A DNA stretch of 33,698 nt from Clostridia bacterium (GCA_030536295.1 JAUNQH010000022.1:1-33698); one strand, 5' to 3'. Positions 20,566-29,069 are shown, counted from the stretch's first letter. Notes: generated by a model not told the origin, from the letters alone. Numbers and translations are program-made.

Positions 20566-21048
20566 TCAGAGCCCGGTGGAACCGAGCCCGCCGGTGCGCT
20601 CCGCGAAGCTGTTTTCCTCTTCGGCTGTGCCGTATGGCAGGAACAGCCCCTGACAGAAACGGTCCCCGCGCGCGATCGTGACGGGCATGTCACTGTCATT
20701 CTTCAGCTTGACAAGGATATGCCCCTCATTCTTCGCGGAAAAGTAATCGCTGTCAATAATGCCGGCGGTGTTGCAAAGACGGATGCCATACTTGAATCCG
20801 AGCGAGCTGCGCGGAAAAAGCACCAGCACCCAGCCGGGCTGCATCTGCGCGCGGATGCCTGTCGGGATCAGCGCCGTTCCGCCGGGGGCGATCGTCACAT
20901 CGGCCGGGGAAACGAAATCATAGCCGGCGCTTCCGGCGGTGGCGCGCTTCGGCAGCGGGATCCCGGCGACCGGCATCGCGCCGGCCAGCCCGGCGGTATC
21001 CTCCAGATAACGCGCTTCGGATACATGCAGAAAACGTGCGATACTCAT
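20566..21048 (-). CDS. dut: dUTP diphosphatase (trimeric dUTPase)
   Basis: The protein has 160 aa. All five trimeric dUTPase motifs are present: AGSAGYDF (38-45), PRSSLG (79-84), GIIDSDY (96-102), GDRFCQGLF (128-136) and the C-terminal lid RTGGLGSTG (151-159). It hydrolyses dUTP to dUMP and pyrophosphate, keeping uracil out of DNA and feeding dTMP synthesis. The ATG at 21048 overlaps the rsmA stop (TGATG), with GGGAGG 7 nt before it, so translation is coupled. The longer upstream start at 21075 lies inside rsmA and is rejected. An N-terminal extension of about 30 residues precedes motif 1. Confidence 0.95.
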   Translation of the reverse strand: MSIARFLHVSEARYLEDTAGLAGAMPVAGIPLPKRATAGSAGYDFVSPADVTIAPGGTALIPTGIRAQMQPGWVLVLFPRSSLGFKYGIRLCNTAGIIDSDYFSAKNEGHILVKLKNDSDMPVTIARGDRFCQGLFLPYGTAEEENSFAERTGGLGSTGL

Positions 21049-21902
21049 CAGTGTTCCTCCCGGTATGCGGTCCACGCGTCCGACAGGGACGCGAGTTCTT
21101 CGAGCGTCATCGTTTCACCGCGGACGCGGATATCCAGACCGGCTTTCTCCATCAGGGAGACGGCCGTGTCACGGTCCAGACGGAACGTGGCGCAGAGGTT
21201 GTTTGTCATGGTCTTGCGCCTGAGCGCGAAAGCCGCGGATACGATCCTGAAAAAATCATCCTCATTCGCAGGCGTGACGGCAGGCTCCGCGCGCCGCGGA
21301 AGAACGATGAACGCGCTGTCGACCTTCGGCTGCGGCGTGAAACAGGCAGCCGGCACATCCATCGCGGGATACGGTTCGCACAGATAGCTGCAGCGGACCG
21401 CCAGCGGCCCCCATCCGTCATCTCCGGGCTTTGAAAGGATCTTGTCCGCCACTTCCTTCTGCACCATCAGCGCCAGACGGCTGAACGCCAGCCCGGAGGA
21501 GAGCAGCATCGTGATCAGCGGCGTGGTGATGTAATAGGGAATATTCGCCACGACCGCGAACGGCTTTTTCATGGACTCCGTGACTTTCGCCAGATCAAGC
21601 TTCATAACATCGCCCTGTATGAGCGTGAAATTGTGATAGTCCGCCATGAACGCACCGAGCAGCGGGATCAGCCGTTCGTCCAGCTCCACGGATGTGACAT
21701 GCGCGGCGCTGCCGCACAGGTGCTTTGTCAGGCTGCCGCATCCGGGCCCGATCTCCAGCACATCCTCCTCCGGCGTGACGCGGGCTGCGGTGACGAGCCC
21801 GGCAAGAAGATCGTCATCATAGATGAAATTCTGCCCGAGCGAGTGCCTGTAGCGGAGCTCATTCTCACGCATGCGGTCTTTTGTCTTGCTCATGTTATCC
21901 AT
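21048..21902 (-). CDS. rsmA: 16S rRNA (adenine1518/1519-N6)-dimethyltransferase
   Basis: The protein has 284 aa and belongs to the KsgA/RsmA family. It carries SLGQNFIYDD at 21-30, the SAM-binding LEIGPGCGSL at 49-58, the catalytic NIPYY at 120-124 and FALRRKT in the C-terminal domain. It dimethylates two adjacent adenines in helix 45 of 16S rRNA late in 30S assembly. The first ATG at 21902 is only about 2 nt from AAGGAG, while an in-frame ATG at 21893 is 11 nt away. Neither spacing is ideal, so the exact start is uncertain by three codons. It is the first gene of the rsmA-dut-GNAT/manA-hflX operon. Confidence 0.94.
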   Translation of the reverse strand: MDNMSKTKDRMRENELRYRHSLGQNFIYDDDLLAGLVTAARVTPEEDVLEIGPGCGSLTKHLCGSAAHVTSVELDERLIPLLGAFMADYHNFTLIQGDVMKLDLAKVTESMKKPFAVVANIPYYITTPLITMLLSSGLAFSRLALMVQKEVADKILSKPGDDGWGPLAVRCSYLCEPYPAMDVPAACFTPQPKVDSAFIVLPRRAEPAVTPANEDDFFRIVSAAFALRRKTMTNNLCATFRLDRDTAVSLMEKAGLDIRVRGETMTLEELASLSDAWTAYREEH

Positions 21903-21963
21903 GTCTCCTTCGGCGCTTCCGGCCGGCCGCGGTATGCCGCGCCGCCGGATATATAACCGATTC

Positions 21964-21972
21964 AGTATACCA
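21964..21972 (-). promoter_or_regulatory. Extended -10 promoter of the rsmA operon
   Basis: On the minus strand TGGTATACT fits a TGn extended -10 with TATACT. No convincing -35 is seen. The leader of about 55 nt contains a small GC-rich hairpin (CGCGG-TATG-CCGCG in plus-strand terms). Confidence 0.5.
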
Positions 21973-22024
21973 CAGGGGCATGAAAAAAACCACCGGGAAG
22001 ATGTTCGGAAAGCGGTTGATGCGG

Positions 22025-22053
22025 TTGACTTTTCAGCGCATTTGTTCTATTCT
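22025..22053 (+). promoter_or_regulatory. gpmI promoter
   Basis: TTGACT at 22025-22030 and TATTCT at 22048-22053 have a 17-nt spacer. Predicted transcription starts near 22060, directly at the inverted repeat that follows. Confidence 0.6.
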
Positions 22054-22060
22054 ATGCACT

Positions 22061-22080
22061 GTGTGAAATTTTTGTCACAC
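22061..22080 (+). promoter_or_regulatory. Inverted repeat at the gpmI transcription start, possible operator
   Basis: GTGTGA and TCACAC are perfect complements separated by 8 nt. They begin just after the predicted start site and end 33 nt before the gene. The half-sites resemble CRP/FNR-family half-sites (TGTGA...TCACA), but the spacing is 8, not 6. It could also form a short 5' stem. Confidence 0.45.
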
Positions 22081-22112
22081 GGTCAGAAAAGATCCGACAG
22101 GAGGAACTACCG

Positions 22113-23687
22113 ATGAAGAAACCCGTTGTGCTCGTAGTGATGGACGGCGTGGGCGAAACGCCCGCCGAGCTCGGCAATATGGTCATGAAGGCGAATACGC
22201 CTACCCTGGACAAACTGAAAGCTGAAGATCCTTTCCGGATCATCAAGGCGCACGGCACCGCGGTCGGTCTTCCCTCCGACGATGATATGGGCAACAGCGA
22301 AGTCGGCCACAACGCGCTGGGCTGCGGCCAGATCTATTCCCAGGGCGCCAAGCTGGTGAATGAATCCATCGAGAGCGGAAAGATCTACGCTTCCGCCGCG
22401 TGGCAGGAGATCGCCGCCAATGTGAAGGAAAACAACAGCACGCTGCACTTTATCGGTCTGCTGAGCGACGGCAATGTGCATTCCAATATCGGCCATCTGC
22501 TGGCAATGCTGAAGGAAGCCAAGAATGAAGGCATCCGCACGGCCTGCTGCCATATCCTGCTGGACGGCCGCGATGTGCCCGCCACTTCGGCTCTGGAATA
22601 TGTAAAGCAGCTGGAAGACGCGCTGGCGGCGCTGAATGACGATACCTTTGACGGACGCATCGCTTCCGGCGGCGGACGTATGCAGATCACCATGGACCGC
22701 TATCAGGCCAACTGGGGCATGGTGAAGGACGGCTGGGAAACGCATGTCCACGGCAACGGCCGTCAGTTTGCCTCCGCGGCGGATGCCATCGGCACGTTCC
22801 GCGCCGAACTGGGCGTGATCGATCAGGACCTGCCCGCGTTCGTGATCGCCGAGAACGGCAAGCCCGTCGGCGCGATGAATGACGGCGACAGCGTGATCCT
22901 GTTCAATTTCCGCGGTGACCGCGCGCTGGAGATCTCCATGGCGTTTGACGGCGACGAGCATTTTGAATACTTCGACCGCGGTGCTGTGCCGCAGGTGAAG
23001 TACGCCGGCATGCTGCAGTATGACGGAGACCTGTGCATCCCGCGCTCCTTCCTCGTGAATCCGCCGGAGATCAGACACACACTGACGGAGCTGCTGGTGG
23101 AAAACGGCATCAACGAGTATGCCTGCTCCGAAACGCAGAAGTACGGCCATGTGACCTATTTCTGGAACGGCAACCGCAGCGAGAAGTTCTCCGAGGAACT
23201 GGAGACCTGGCAGGAAGTGCCGAGCGATGTGCGCTCCTTTGACGAATGCCCCTGGATGAAGGGCACGGAGATCGCCGATCTGGTGATCGCGGCGATCGAG
23301 AGCGAAAAGTACGGCTTTATCCGCTGCAACTTCCCGAACGGCGACATGGTCGGCCATACCGGCAGCCTGCCGGCGACCGAGATCGCGGTCGAAAGCGTGG
23401 ACCTGTGCCTGACCCGCATCCTGAAGGCTTGCGACGAGCATGGCTGCATCCTGGTCGTGACGGCCGATCACGGCAATGCCGATCAGATGCTTGAAAAGGA
23501 CAAGAAGGGCAACATCGCGCCCCGTACCGCGCACAGCCTGAATCCCGTTCCCTTCATCATCCATGACGCGGACGCGAAGCATGAGATGAAGGACGGCGCC
23601 TACGGCCTGGCCAATGTAGCCCCCACCGTGGCGGGTCTGCTGGGCATCAAACCCTATGATTGCTGGGAAGAGAGCATGCTGAAATAA
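22113..23687 (+). CDS. gpmI: 2,3-bisphosphoglycerate-independent phosphoglycerate mutase
   Basis: The protein has 524 aa and belongs to the alkaline phosphatase superfamily. The metal ligand D11 is in VVMDGVGE, and the phosphoserine nucleophile is S62 in DDDMGNSEVGHNALGCG. Later metal ligands are in TADHGNAD and TAHSLNPVPF. It interconverts 3- and 2-phosphoglycerate in glycolysis and gluconeogenesis, usually with Mn2+. The ATG follows CAGGAGG at good spacing. It stands alone between divergent rsmA and convergent metA, unlike the common gap-pgk-tpi-gpmI-eno arrangement. Pgi, another glycolytic enzyme, lies about 10 kb away and is not linked. Confidence 0.96.
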   Translation: MKKPVVLVVMDGVGETPAELGNMVMKANTPTLDKLKAEDPFRIIKAHGTAVGLPSDDDMGNSEVGHNALGCGQIYSQGAKLVNESIESGKIYASAAWQEIAANVKENNSTLHFIGLLSDGNVHSNIGHLLAMLKEAKNEGIRTACCHILLDGRDVPATSALEYVKQLEDALAALNDDTFDGRIASGGGRMQITMDRYQANWGMVKDGWETHVHGNGRQFASAADAIGTFRAELGVIDQDLPAFVIAENGKPVGAMNDGDSVILFNFRGDRALEISMAFDGDEHFEYFDRGAVPQVKYAGMLQYDGDLCIPRSFLVNPPEIRHTLTELLVENGINEYACSETQKYGHVTYFWNGNRSEKFSEELETWQEVPSDVRSFDECPWMKGTEIADLVIAAIESEKYGFIRCNFPNGDMVGHTGSLPATEIAVESVDLCLTRILKACDEHGCILVVTADHGNADQMLEKDKKGNIAPRTAHSLNPVPFIIHDADAKHEMKDGAYGLANVAPTVAGLLGIKPYDCWEESMLK

Positions 23688-23729
23688 AAGATCCGCTTCC
23701 GGACCAAACGGAAAGCGGCACGATATGCA

Positions 23730-23760
23730 AATGGCACCGGATCTGTGATCCGGTGCCATT
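23730..23760. terminator. Hairpin between gpmI and metA
   Basis: AATGGCACCGGATC pairs perfectly with GATCCGGTGCCATT (14 pairs) around a TGT loop. The T-run is short on both strands. A second hairpin with one bulge (CCGCTTCCG / CGGAAAGCGG, 23693-23718) lies just upstream, directly after the gpmI stop. Together they probably end both convergent transcripts. Confidence 0.75.
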
Positions 23761-23764
23761 TCGG

Positions 23765-24682
23765 CTATTTCAGTTCGTTCAGGTCATACGGCGTGGTCTG
23801 ATAGACATAATAGTTCAGCCAGTTGGCGTACAGCAGGTTCGCGTGCCCGCGCCATGTGACGAGCGGAGGCCGCGTGTCATCATTGTCCGGGTAATAGTTG
23901 GCGGGAACATCGATGGGCAGACCGGCGTTTTTATCGCGCAGATATTCCTTTTCCAGTGTGCGCGGGTCATACTCGCTGTGACCCATGATGAAGACCTGCT
24001 TGCCGTTATCGGTGGCGACGGCATAGAGACCGGCGTCAGGCGAGGAGGCGAGGATCTTCAGATCGGGACAGGCTTCCACATCCTCACGGTGAACGGTCGT
24101 ATGGCGGGAATGCGGAACCATGAAAACATCGTCAAACCCGCGGAGCAGGATATAATTCTTACGTTCCGCGCTGTGCGGGAAAACGCCGAAGAGCTTCTTT
24201 TCCAGCGGATATTTCGGAATGCCGTAGTGGTAATACAGCCCCGCCTGCGCGCCCCAGCAGATGTGGAAGGTGGAATGAACGTGCGTTTTGCTCCACTCCA
24301 TGATCTCACACAGCTCGTTCCAGTATTCCACCTGTTCAAAAGGCATGTTCTCCACCGGCGCGCCGGTGATGATCATACCGTCGAAGCGCCTGTCGCGGAT
24401 CTCGTCAAATGTTTTGTAGAAGGCGAGAAGATGCTCTTTTGAGGTGTTCTTCGACTCATGCGACTTCATCATGATCAGCTCTGTTTCCACCTGAAGGGAT
24501 GTGTTTCCCAGCAGGCGCAGCAGCTGCGTTTCCGTGTCGATCTTGGTGGGCATGAGGTTCACGATGGCGATCTGCAGCGGACGGATGTCCTGCGTGACGG
24601 CGCGGGTCTCCTTCATGATGAAGATATTCTCATCCGTCAGCGTTTTGAATGCCGGCAGCTCATTCGGGATCTTGATAGGCAT
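23765..24682 (-). CDS. metA: Homoserine O-acetyltransferase (MetA family)
   Basis: The protein has 305 aa and belongs to the MetA family (glutamine amidotransferase-like fold). The catalytic residues fall at canonical numbers: C142 in HICWGAQAG, and H235 and E237 in GHSEYD. Residue 111 is Glu (GAPVEN); in characterised MetA proteins Glu111 gives acetyl-CoA use, while succinyl-CoA enzymes have a small residue there. So the likely reaction is homoserine + acetyl-CoA to O-acetylhomoserine, which matches the adjacent metY. It is the second gene of a metY-metA operon with an 18-nt gap; a weak AAGGGGTGAT ribosome binding site precedes the ATG. Confidence 0.94.
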   Translation of the reverse strand: MPIKIPNELPAFKTLTDENIFIMKETRAVTQDIRPLQIAIVNLMPTKIDTETQLLRLLGNTSLQVETELIMMKSHESKNTSKEHLLAFYKTFDEIRDRRFDGMIITGAPVENMPFEQVEYWNELCEIMEWSKTHVHSTFHICWGAQAGLYYHYGIPKYPLEKKLFGVFPHSAERKNYILLRGFDDVFMVPHSRHTTVHREDVEACPDLKILASSPDAGLYAVATDNGKQVFIMGHSEYDPRTLEKEYLRDKNAGLPIDVPANYYPDNDDTRPPLVTWRGHANLLYANWLNYYVYQTTPYDLNELK

Positions 24683-24700
24683 GGGCGATCACCCCTTTTC

Positions 24701-25978
24701 TTATACGTTTTCCAGTGCCTGGGCAAGATCTTCGATCAGATCTTTACTGCTTTCCAGACCGCAGGAAAGCCGGACCAGATCCGGCCAGACGCCGGCGGCA
24801 GCCAGTTCATCATCATTCATCTGGCGGTGCGTTGTGCCGGCAGGATGCAGGCAGCAGGTGCGCGCGTCCGCCACATGCGTCTCGATGGAGGCGACCTTCA
24901 GACCACGCATAAATGTCTCCGCGGCTTCGCGGCCGCCTTTGATCCGGAAGGATACAACACCGCAGGAGCCATTGGGCAGATACTTGACCGCACGGTCATG
25001 ATACTTGTCGCCGGGCAGGTCGCAGTAATTGACGTGCAGGATCTTCGGATGCTTTGAAAGGAACTCCGCAACGGCGCGCGCGTTTTCGCAGTGGCGAGGT
25101 ACACGGACATGCAGGCTTTCAAGCCCGAGGTTCAGCATGAAGGCGTTCTGCGGGCTCTGCACGGAACCGAAGTCACGCATGAGCTGGCTGGTGGCCTTGG
25201 TGATAAAGGCTTTTCCGATACCGAAGCGCTCTGTGTAAATGACTCCGTGATAGCTGTCATCCGGTGTGGTGAGACCGGGAAACTTGTCCGGATAGCGTGT
25301 CCAGTCAAACCGGCCGGAATCCACGATGCAGCCGCCCAGCGTGGCACCGTGGCCGTCCATGTATTTGGTGGTGGAATGCGTGACGATATCGGCTCCCCAT
25401 TCGATGGGACGGCAGTTGATCGGCGTGGCGAAGGTGTTGTCCACGATCAGCGGGACACCGTGCGCATGGGCCGCTTTGGCGAGCATTTCAATATCGAGCA
25501 CGGTGAGCGCGGGATTGGCGATCGTTTCGCCGAAGAGCGCCTTTGTGTTCGGCCGGAAAGCCGCGTCGAGCTCCGCGCGGGTGCAGTCCGGGCTGACGAA
25601 GGTGAAATCGATGCCCATTTTCTTCATGGTAACGGCAAACAGATTGTAGCTGCCACCATAGATCGCGGAGGAAGCTACAACGTGATCACCCGCGGAGACG
25701 ATGTTGAATACGGCGTAGAAATTCGCAGCCTGACCGGAACCGGTAAGCATGGCGGAGGAGCCGCCCTCAAGCTCGCAGATCTTTGCCGCGACGGCATCAC
25801 AGGTGGGATTCTGCAGGCGGGAGTAAAAATAGCCGTCCGCTTCCAGATCGAACAGTTTGGCCATATCCTCGCCGGTATCATATTTGAAGGTCGTGGACTG
25901 GATGATCGGGATCTGCCGGGGTTCGCCGTTGCCGGGGGTATAGCCGCCCTGAACGCAGAGGGTTTCAATACGCTTCAT
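24701..25978 (-). CDS. metY: O-acetylhomoserine sulfhydrylase (homocysteine synthase)
   Basis: The protein has 425 aa and belongs to the Cys/Met metabolism PLP enzyme family. The PLP lysine is K205 in HSTTKYMDGHG. Other family motifs are YSRLQNPT (52-59), LTGSGQAAN (78-86) and VDNTFATP (179-186). Its length and the block HPAGTTHRQ near the end fit MetY rather than MetB or MetC. It makes homocysteine directly from O-acetylhomoserine and sulfide. The frame is open to 26443, but the ATG at 25978 has AAAGGAG 9 nt before it and gives the normal start MKRIETLCVQGG. No SAM riboswitch is visible in the 200-nt region upstream. Confidence 0.95.
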   Translation of the reverse strand: MKRIETLCVQGGYTPGNGEPRQIPIIQSTTFKYDTGEDMAKLFDLEADGYFYSRLQNPTCDAVAAKICELEGGSSAMLTGSGQAANFYAVFNIVSAGDHVVASSAIYGGSYNLFAVTMKKMGIDFTFVSPDCTRAELDAAFRPNTKALFGETIANPALTVLDIEMLAKAAHAHGVPLIVDNTFATPINCRPIEWGADIVTHSTTKYMDGHGATLGGCIVDSGRFDWTRYPDKFPGLTTPDDSYHGVIYTERFGIGKAFITKATSQLMRDFGSVQSPQNAFMLNLGLESLHVRVPRHCENARAVAEFLSKHPKILHVNYCDLPGDKYHDRAVKYLPNGSCGVVSFRIKGGREAAETFMRGLKVASIETHVADARTCCLHPAGTTHRQMNDDELAAAGVWPDLVRLSCGLESSKDLIEDLAQALENV

Positions 25979-26054
25979 AGCAGGTGACTCCTTTCGGAAT
26001 ATAACATCCTGATGACAATGGTCCGCCATGAAAAGGTGCGGAACGATAAAAGAA

Positions 26055-26083
26055 AGTTTATCACAAACGGCCGGAAGGTACAA
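26055..26083 (-). promoter_or_regulatory. Possible metY-metA promoter
   Basis: On the minus strand TTGTAC (26083-26078), a 17-nt spacer and an extended -10 TGA-TAAACT lie about 77 nt before the metY start. The match is moderate. Confidence 0.4.
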
Positions 26084-26146
26084 CAGAAAACGGCCCGCGC
26101 GGCGTTCTTTCAGGGTATTTTTGCACGGAACGGCAGCCGGGCATGC

Positions 26147-26172
26147 AAAAAGCAGAGCCGGAGAGGCTCTGC
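26147..26172 (-). terminator. Terminator of the envelope-protein cassette
   Basis: On the minus strand GCAGAGCC and GGCTCTGC form an 8-bp stem with a 5-nt loop, followed by TTTTTGC, 24 nt after the stop of the DUF6273-like gene. Confidence 0.82.
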
Positions 26173-26195
26173 CTGTCTGTACGCTGAAATGCGGA

Positions 26196-26999
26196 TCATT
26201 CCGCGGCGGCTTTCGGAACGATAACGTAGGGATCGGTCTTTGTTCCGCTGCCGGAAGCAATATCGAACGCGTCGGCTGCCAGATAAACGGCCGGCCGGAC
26301 GCCTTCATTCTCGCGGTCGGAAATGATGTGGCCGAGCTGACCGCCGTCCTTCGTGCAGCGCGCGTGACGCTTGTCCGTGGTGGACTGGTTGCGGACCCAG
26401 TAGGCACTGTGCGCGCCGTACTGGACCTTGAATACATAAACACCGGTCACGCGCACGGCGTACTCGGTCGCCCAGGCTTTGAGCCCTTTTCCCGTACCCA
26501 TGCCGATCTTCTTGTTCTTGACGTCCTCGGAGTCGAGCAGGAACACCTTTCCGTAGGTCTCACAGGGCAGGAGCATGCTCAGCTCCTCTTCCGTGAACGC
26601 GTCCGCGGCAAAGGTCTCGTTCAGATAGTGCGACAGCTCCGTGTTGCCGAAATCGGCGCCGATGGTCTTGTATTCCGTATAATTGACATGCATCGGCATG
26701 GCAAAAAGGATATATTCGCTGCAGAGGTAGATCTTCTCTTCATCTATGGCAAGCACCCGCCAGAGCAGGGGATCCCTGCTGATGGTGACGGCGGACGGAT
26801 CGTCGATGTGCGCGTGGGACCATTTCCAGGTATTGTTGCCCTTTTCCGGAATGCCGCCGTCAATGCTCTGCGGATAGGCGCCGAGCGTGACATAGACATA
26901 GCCTTCTTTTTTGTCCCATACGCGCAGTTCACCATCCGCAAGCGCCGCGGGACACAGGCAGCAGAGAACGAGCAGCAACGCGATCAGACGCTTCATCAT
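26196..26999 (-). CDS. Secreted protein with DUF6273-like domain
   Basis: The protein has 267 aa. It starts with a signal peptide (MMKRLIALLLVLCCLCPAALA, predicted cut before DGELRV). The mature part has the features of DUF6273: LGAYPQS, PLLWRVLAIDEEKIYLCSEY, a middle SELSHYLNE-like stretch (NTELSHYLNETFAADAFTE), and a late NEGVRPAVYLAAD. The function of this domain is unknown; it is frequent in secreted proteins of gut Clostridia. The ATG at 26999 has AAAGGAG 8 nt before it, inside the end of the preceding gene (gap 4 nt). It is the last gene of a three-gene cassette. Confidence 0.75.
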   Translation of the reverse strand: MMKRLIALLLVLCCLCPAALADGELRVWDKKEGYVYVTLGAYPQSIDGGIPEKGNNTWKWSHAHIDDPSAVTISRDPLLWRVLAIDEEKIYLCSEYILFAMPMHVNYTEYKTIGADFGNTELSHYLNETFAADAFTEEELSMLLPCETYGKVFLLDSEDVKNKKIGMGTGKGLKAWATEYAVRVTGVYVFKVQYGAHSAYWVRNQSTTDKRHARCTKDGGQLGHIISDRENEGVRPAVYLAADAFDIASGSGTKTDPYVIVPKAAAE

Positions 27000-27003
27000 A
27001 TGA

Positions 27004-27996
27004 TCAGCTCCTTTCAGCCCGGAAAGCCGCACGGCGCGTTCTGTCCGCTGACAGGAACATGATCACGCAGCCGATCGCGGAGATGAGATAACAGATATCC
27101 ATCGGCATCCACTCGATCAGCGAGATCTTTTTCTCCAGCGCGAACTCCATGAGCCCGCAAAGGATCACGCCGATCAGGATCCCCGCCAGGGAACGGACCG
27201 GTACGGATGCTTTCAGACCGTAACGCTTCCAGAGGATCAGGACCAGGATGATCAGAAGGGAAACGGACAGGATCTGATTGATCCTGACAAAACCCCAGCG
27301 AAGCACGTCATCCTGACGCATGCTCTCGATCAGCACTTCCGCGGAAGCATACAGCATCAGAAACAGGCAGGCGGCGGAACCGGAACCGGACGCTTTTTCA
27401 CGGCGCAGCGGGAAAAGCGCGAACAGCAGGATAATGATCGCTTCCGGGAAGCATACCGCCCAGCGCGCGGTGCCGTAATAATCAGACAGCGCGAAAGGAA
27501 AACGCGTGAAGAAGGAGCTGTTTTCCAGCACGAAAAGGCTCATGCCTTCATCCTCGGTAAACCAGTCCGTTACGCCCCAGCCGTAGCCCTGACCGGCCAG
27601 CGCGGCGCCGGCACAGCATAGCGCCGTTGTGACAGCGGCCGGAAACGCCAGCCTGTCAGCCAGCACACCGAAGGAAATATGCTCCGCCCTGCAGGTGATG
27701 AGCAGCGCGATCAGACAGCCGGCCAGCGTGCCGTAGTACAGGAAGCCGCCGTCCGTAAAGGCAAGGAAATTACCGATGAAATCATCGGAGATCCAGTCCA
27801 GCAGGCACAGGCAGTAACCGAGCCGGGAAAACAGGAAGCCGAGCGGAAACGCGAGTACCGCGAAAACGGCGATCGCGTTCTTTTCCTTCGCGTCGCCGGT
27901 CCGCGCCATCGCGATGAAAAGACCGAGAAGCGCGGATACCGCGATGCAGATCCCGTATGGATACAGGGTCAGAGACCCGAGTGTGATCGTATTCAT
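27004..27996 (-). CDS. Lgt-like polytopic membrane protein, signature residues lost
   Basis: The protein has 330 aa with about seven to eight hydrophobic segments. Its layout recalls prolipoprotein diacylglyceryl transferase: LYPYGICIAVSALLG at 11-25, PLGFLFSRLGY at 51-61, GGFLYYGTLAG at 83-93, and IESMRQDD at 223-230 for the C-terminal arginine motif. However, the Lgt signature (GRxGNFxNxExxG) is absent; that position reads AGQGYGWGVTDWF. The histidine of the GGxSFHGG motif is Tyr88. It is therefore unlikely to be a standard Lgt and may be a paralogue with another lipid or acyl role. The start overlaps the upstream NAGPA gene by 4 nt (ATGA). Confidence 0.65.
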   Translation of the reverse strand: MNTITLGSLTLYPYGICIAVSALLGLFIAMARTGDAKEKNAIAVFAVLAFPLGFLFSRLGYCLCLLDWISDDFIGNFLAFTDGGFLYYGTLAGCLIALLITCRAEHISFGVLADRLAFPAAVTTALCCAGAALAGQGYGWGVTDWFTEDEGMSLFVLENSSFFTRFPFALSDYYGTARWAVCFPEAIIILLFALFPLRREKASGSGSAACLFLMLYASAEVLIESMRQDDVLRWGFVRINQILSVSLLIILVLILWKRYGLKASVPVRSLAGILIGVILCGLMEFALEKKISLIEWMPMDICYLISAIGCVIMFLSADRTRRAAFRAERS

Positions 27997-29069
27997 TCGG
28001 CAGACTCCGTATATGCAGACGCAAAGTAAATGATATCGCAGATCTCACGGTGACCGGGGGTGGTGTGGATCCTTTCACCGTTGAGCACAACGTTGGTGGA
28101 TCCGCCGCCGTCCAGGTTGTACGCCATGACGCAGTCCGGGAAAAGATAAGCGATATAATCGGCAAACTCCTGCAGGGTCAGCCCTTTGGAGGAATCGGTC
28201 TTGCCGTAGGTCTCCACGACCGCGTATTCCAGCGGCCCCGTCTGCAGGATCGCGACGCGCTGCTGCGGATAGCACCACTGGAATTCGCCGCTTTTTGCCA
28301 CAACGGTCTCTTTGATCACGCGCGCCTCACCGTTCTCAACAAGCACTGGTCCGAGCGTATAGGTATTCACGATGGAAAGGTCACTGCCGAGACTGTTGAA
28401 GTATTCTTTCACATCCTTCGATGAGGCGGCATAGATCGCGTGGAAATCACCGTTGGAATCGATCAGGAGCAGATCGCGTTTGCCGTTCAGCGCGTCCCTG
28501 TACAGCTGACCCTGACGGTAAACATAGCCCACTTTCGCGTGATACTTGAAAAAATCCCCGTTCACGGCGGCGATCGCGTTGACATGCTTTGCCATGTCGG
28601 CGGCTTCCACATAGGCGCGGCCGGTATAGGTATCCTTGCTGACCGCGGAACGGATCTGTGACGCGTCCGCGATCCGGATATAGGTGATGGAGGACTGTAC
28701 CGATTTCTTTTTATACGCGGGGATCAGCGTCGCGAATTCACAGCGCACGGAGATGGACTCGTCCTCATAGCGCTGCCAGGCAAAGTCGGACACTTTCGCG
28801 TCATCCTCCGAAGGCGTCCAGGTGCGTGTTTTGTCGTTGTAGACCAGCACTTTCGGCTGCGCGGTACCGAAGGAAAGAACGCCCTCATCGCTCAGCGCGT
28901 CCGCGCCGGATACGGAGATCCAGTTCCCGGCGATCGCGGGACGGCCGGGGGTCATATAGTCAATATCCAGCGGAACCACATCCGCCATGGCGGGAGAGGC
29001 AACGAGCATTGTGAGCGTGAGCGCCATCACAACGGCCAGAATCCCGAAGATGATCCGCGTTTTCTTCAT
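27993..29069 (-). CDS. Secreted phosphodiester glycosidase (NAGPA) domain protein
   Basis: The protein has 358 aa. The N-terminal signal peptide (MKKTRIIFGILAVVMALTLT, MLVASPAMA, cut near residue 29) directs export. Residues about 150-355 form a NAGPA domain: IAAVNGDFFKYH, then LGPVLVENGE, and NLDGGGSTNVVLNG at 318-331. The family includes the mammalian N-acetylglucosamine-1-phosphodiester glycosidase. In bacteria it occurs in exported proteins thought to act on cell-wall or exopolysaccharide phosphodiesters, for example YomE-like and teichoic-acid glycosidases. AAAGGAG lies 8 nt before the ATG; the longer start at 29099 has no such site. It is the first gene of the cassette. Confidence 0.85.
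   Translation of the reverse strand: MKKTRIIFGILAVVMALTLTMLVASPAMADVVPLDIDYMTPGRPAIAGNWISVSGADALSDEGVLSFGTAQPKVLVYNDKTRTWTPSEDDAKVSDFAWQRYEDESISVRCEFATLIPAYKKKSVQSSITYIRIADASQIRSAVSKDTYTGRAYVEAADMAKHVNAIAAVNGDFFKYHAKVGYVYRQGQLYRDALNGKRDLLLIDSNGDFHAIYAASSKDVKEYFNSLGSDLSIVNTYTLGPVLVENGEARVIKETVVAKSGEFQWCYPQQRVAILQTGPLEYAVVETYGKTDSSKGLTLQEFADYIAYLFPDCVMAYNLDGGGSTNVVLNGERIHTTPGHREICDIIYFASAYTESAE

Noticed and set aside
22107..23759. A 550-codon minus-strand open frame opposite gpmI
   Set aside because: It is the antisense shadow of a complete, well-conserved phosphoglycerate mutase with no protein-like motifs of its own.
25979..26195. SAM riboswitch (S-box) upstream of metY
   Set aside because: I looked for the conserved S-box core and terminator pair on the minus strand and found neither; only a possible promoter and the upstream cassette terminator are present.
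26000..26443. N-terminal extension of metY to 26443
   Set aside because: The extension runs across a terminator and into the DUF6273-like gene, and the ATG at 25978 has a good ribosome binding site and family-standard start.
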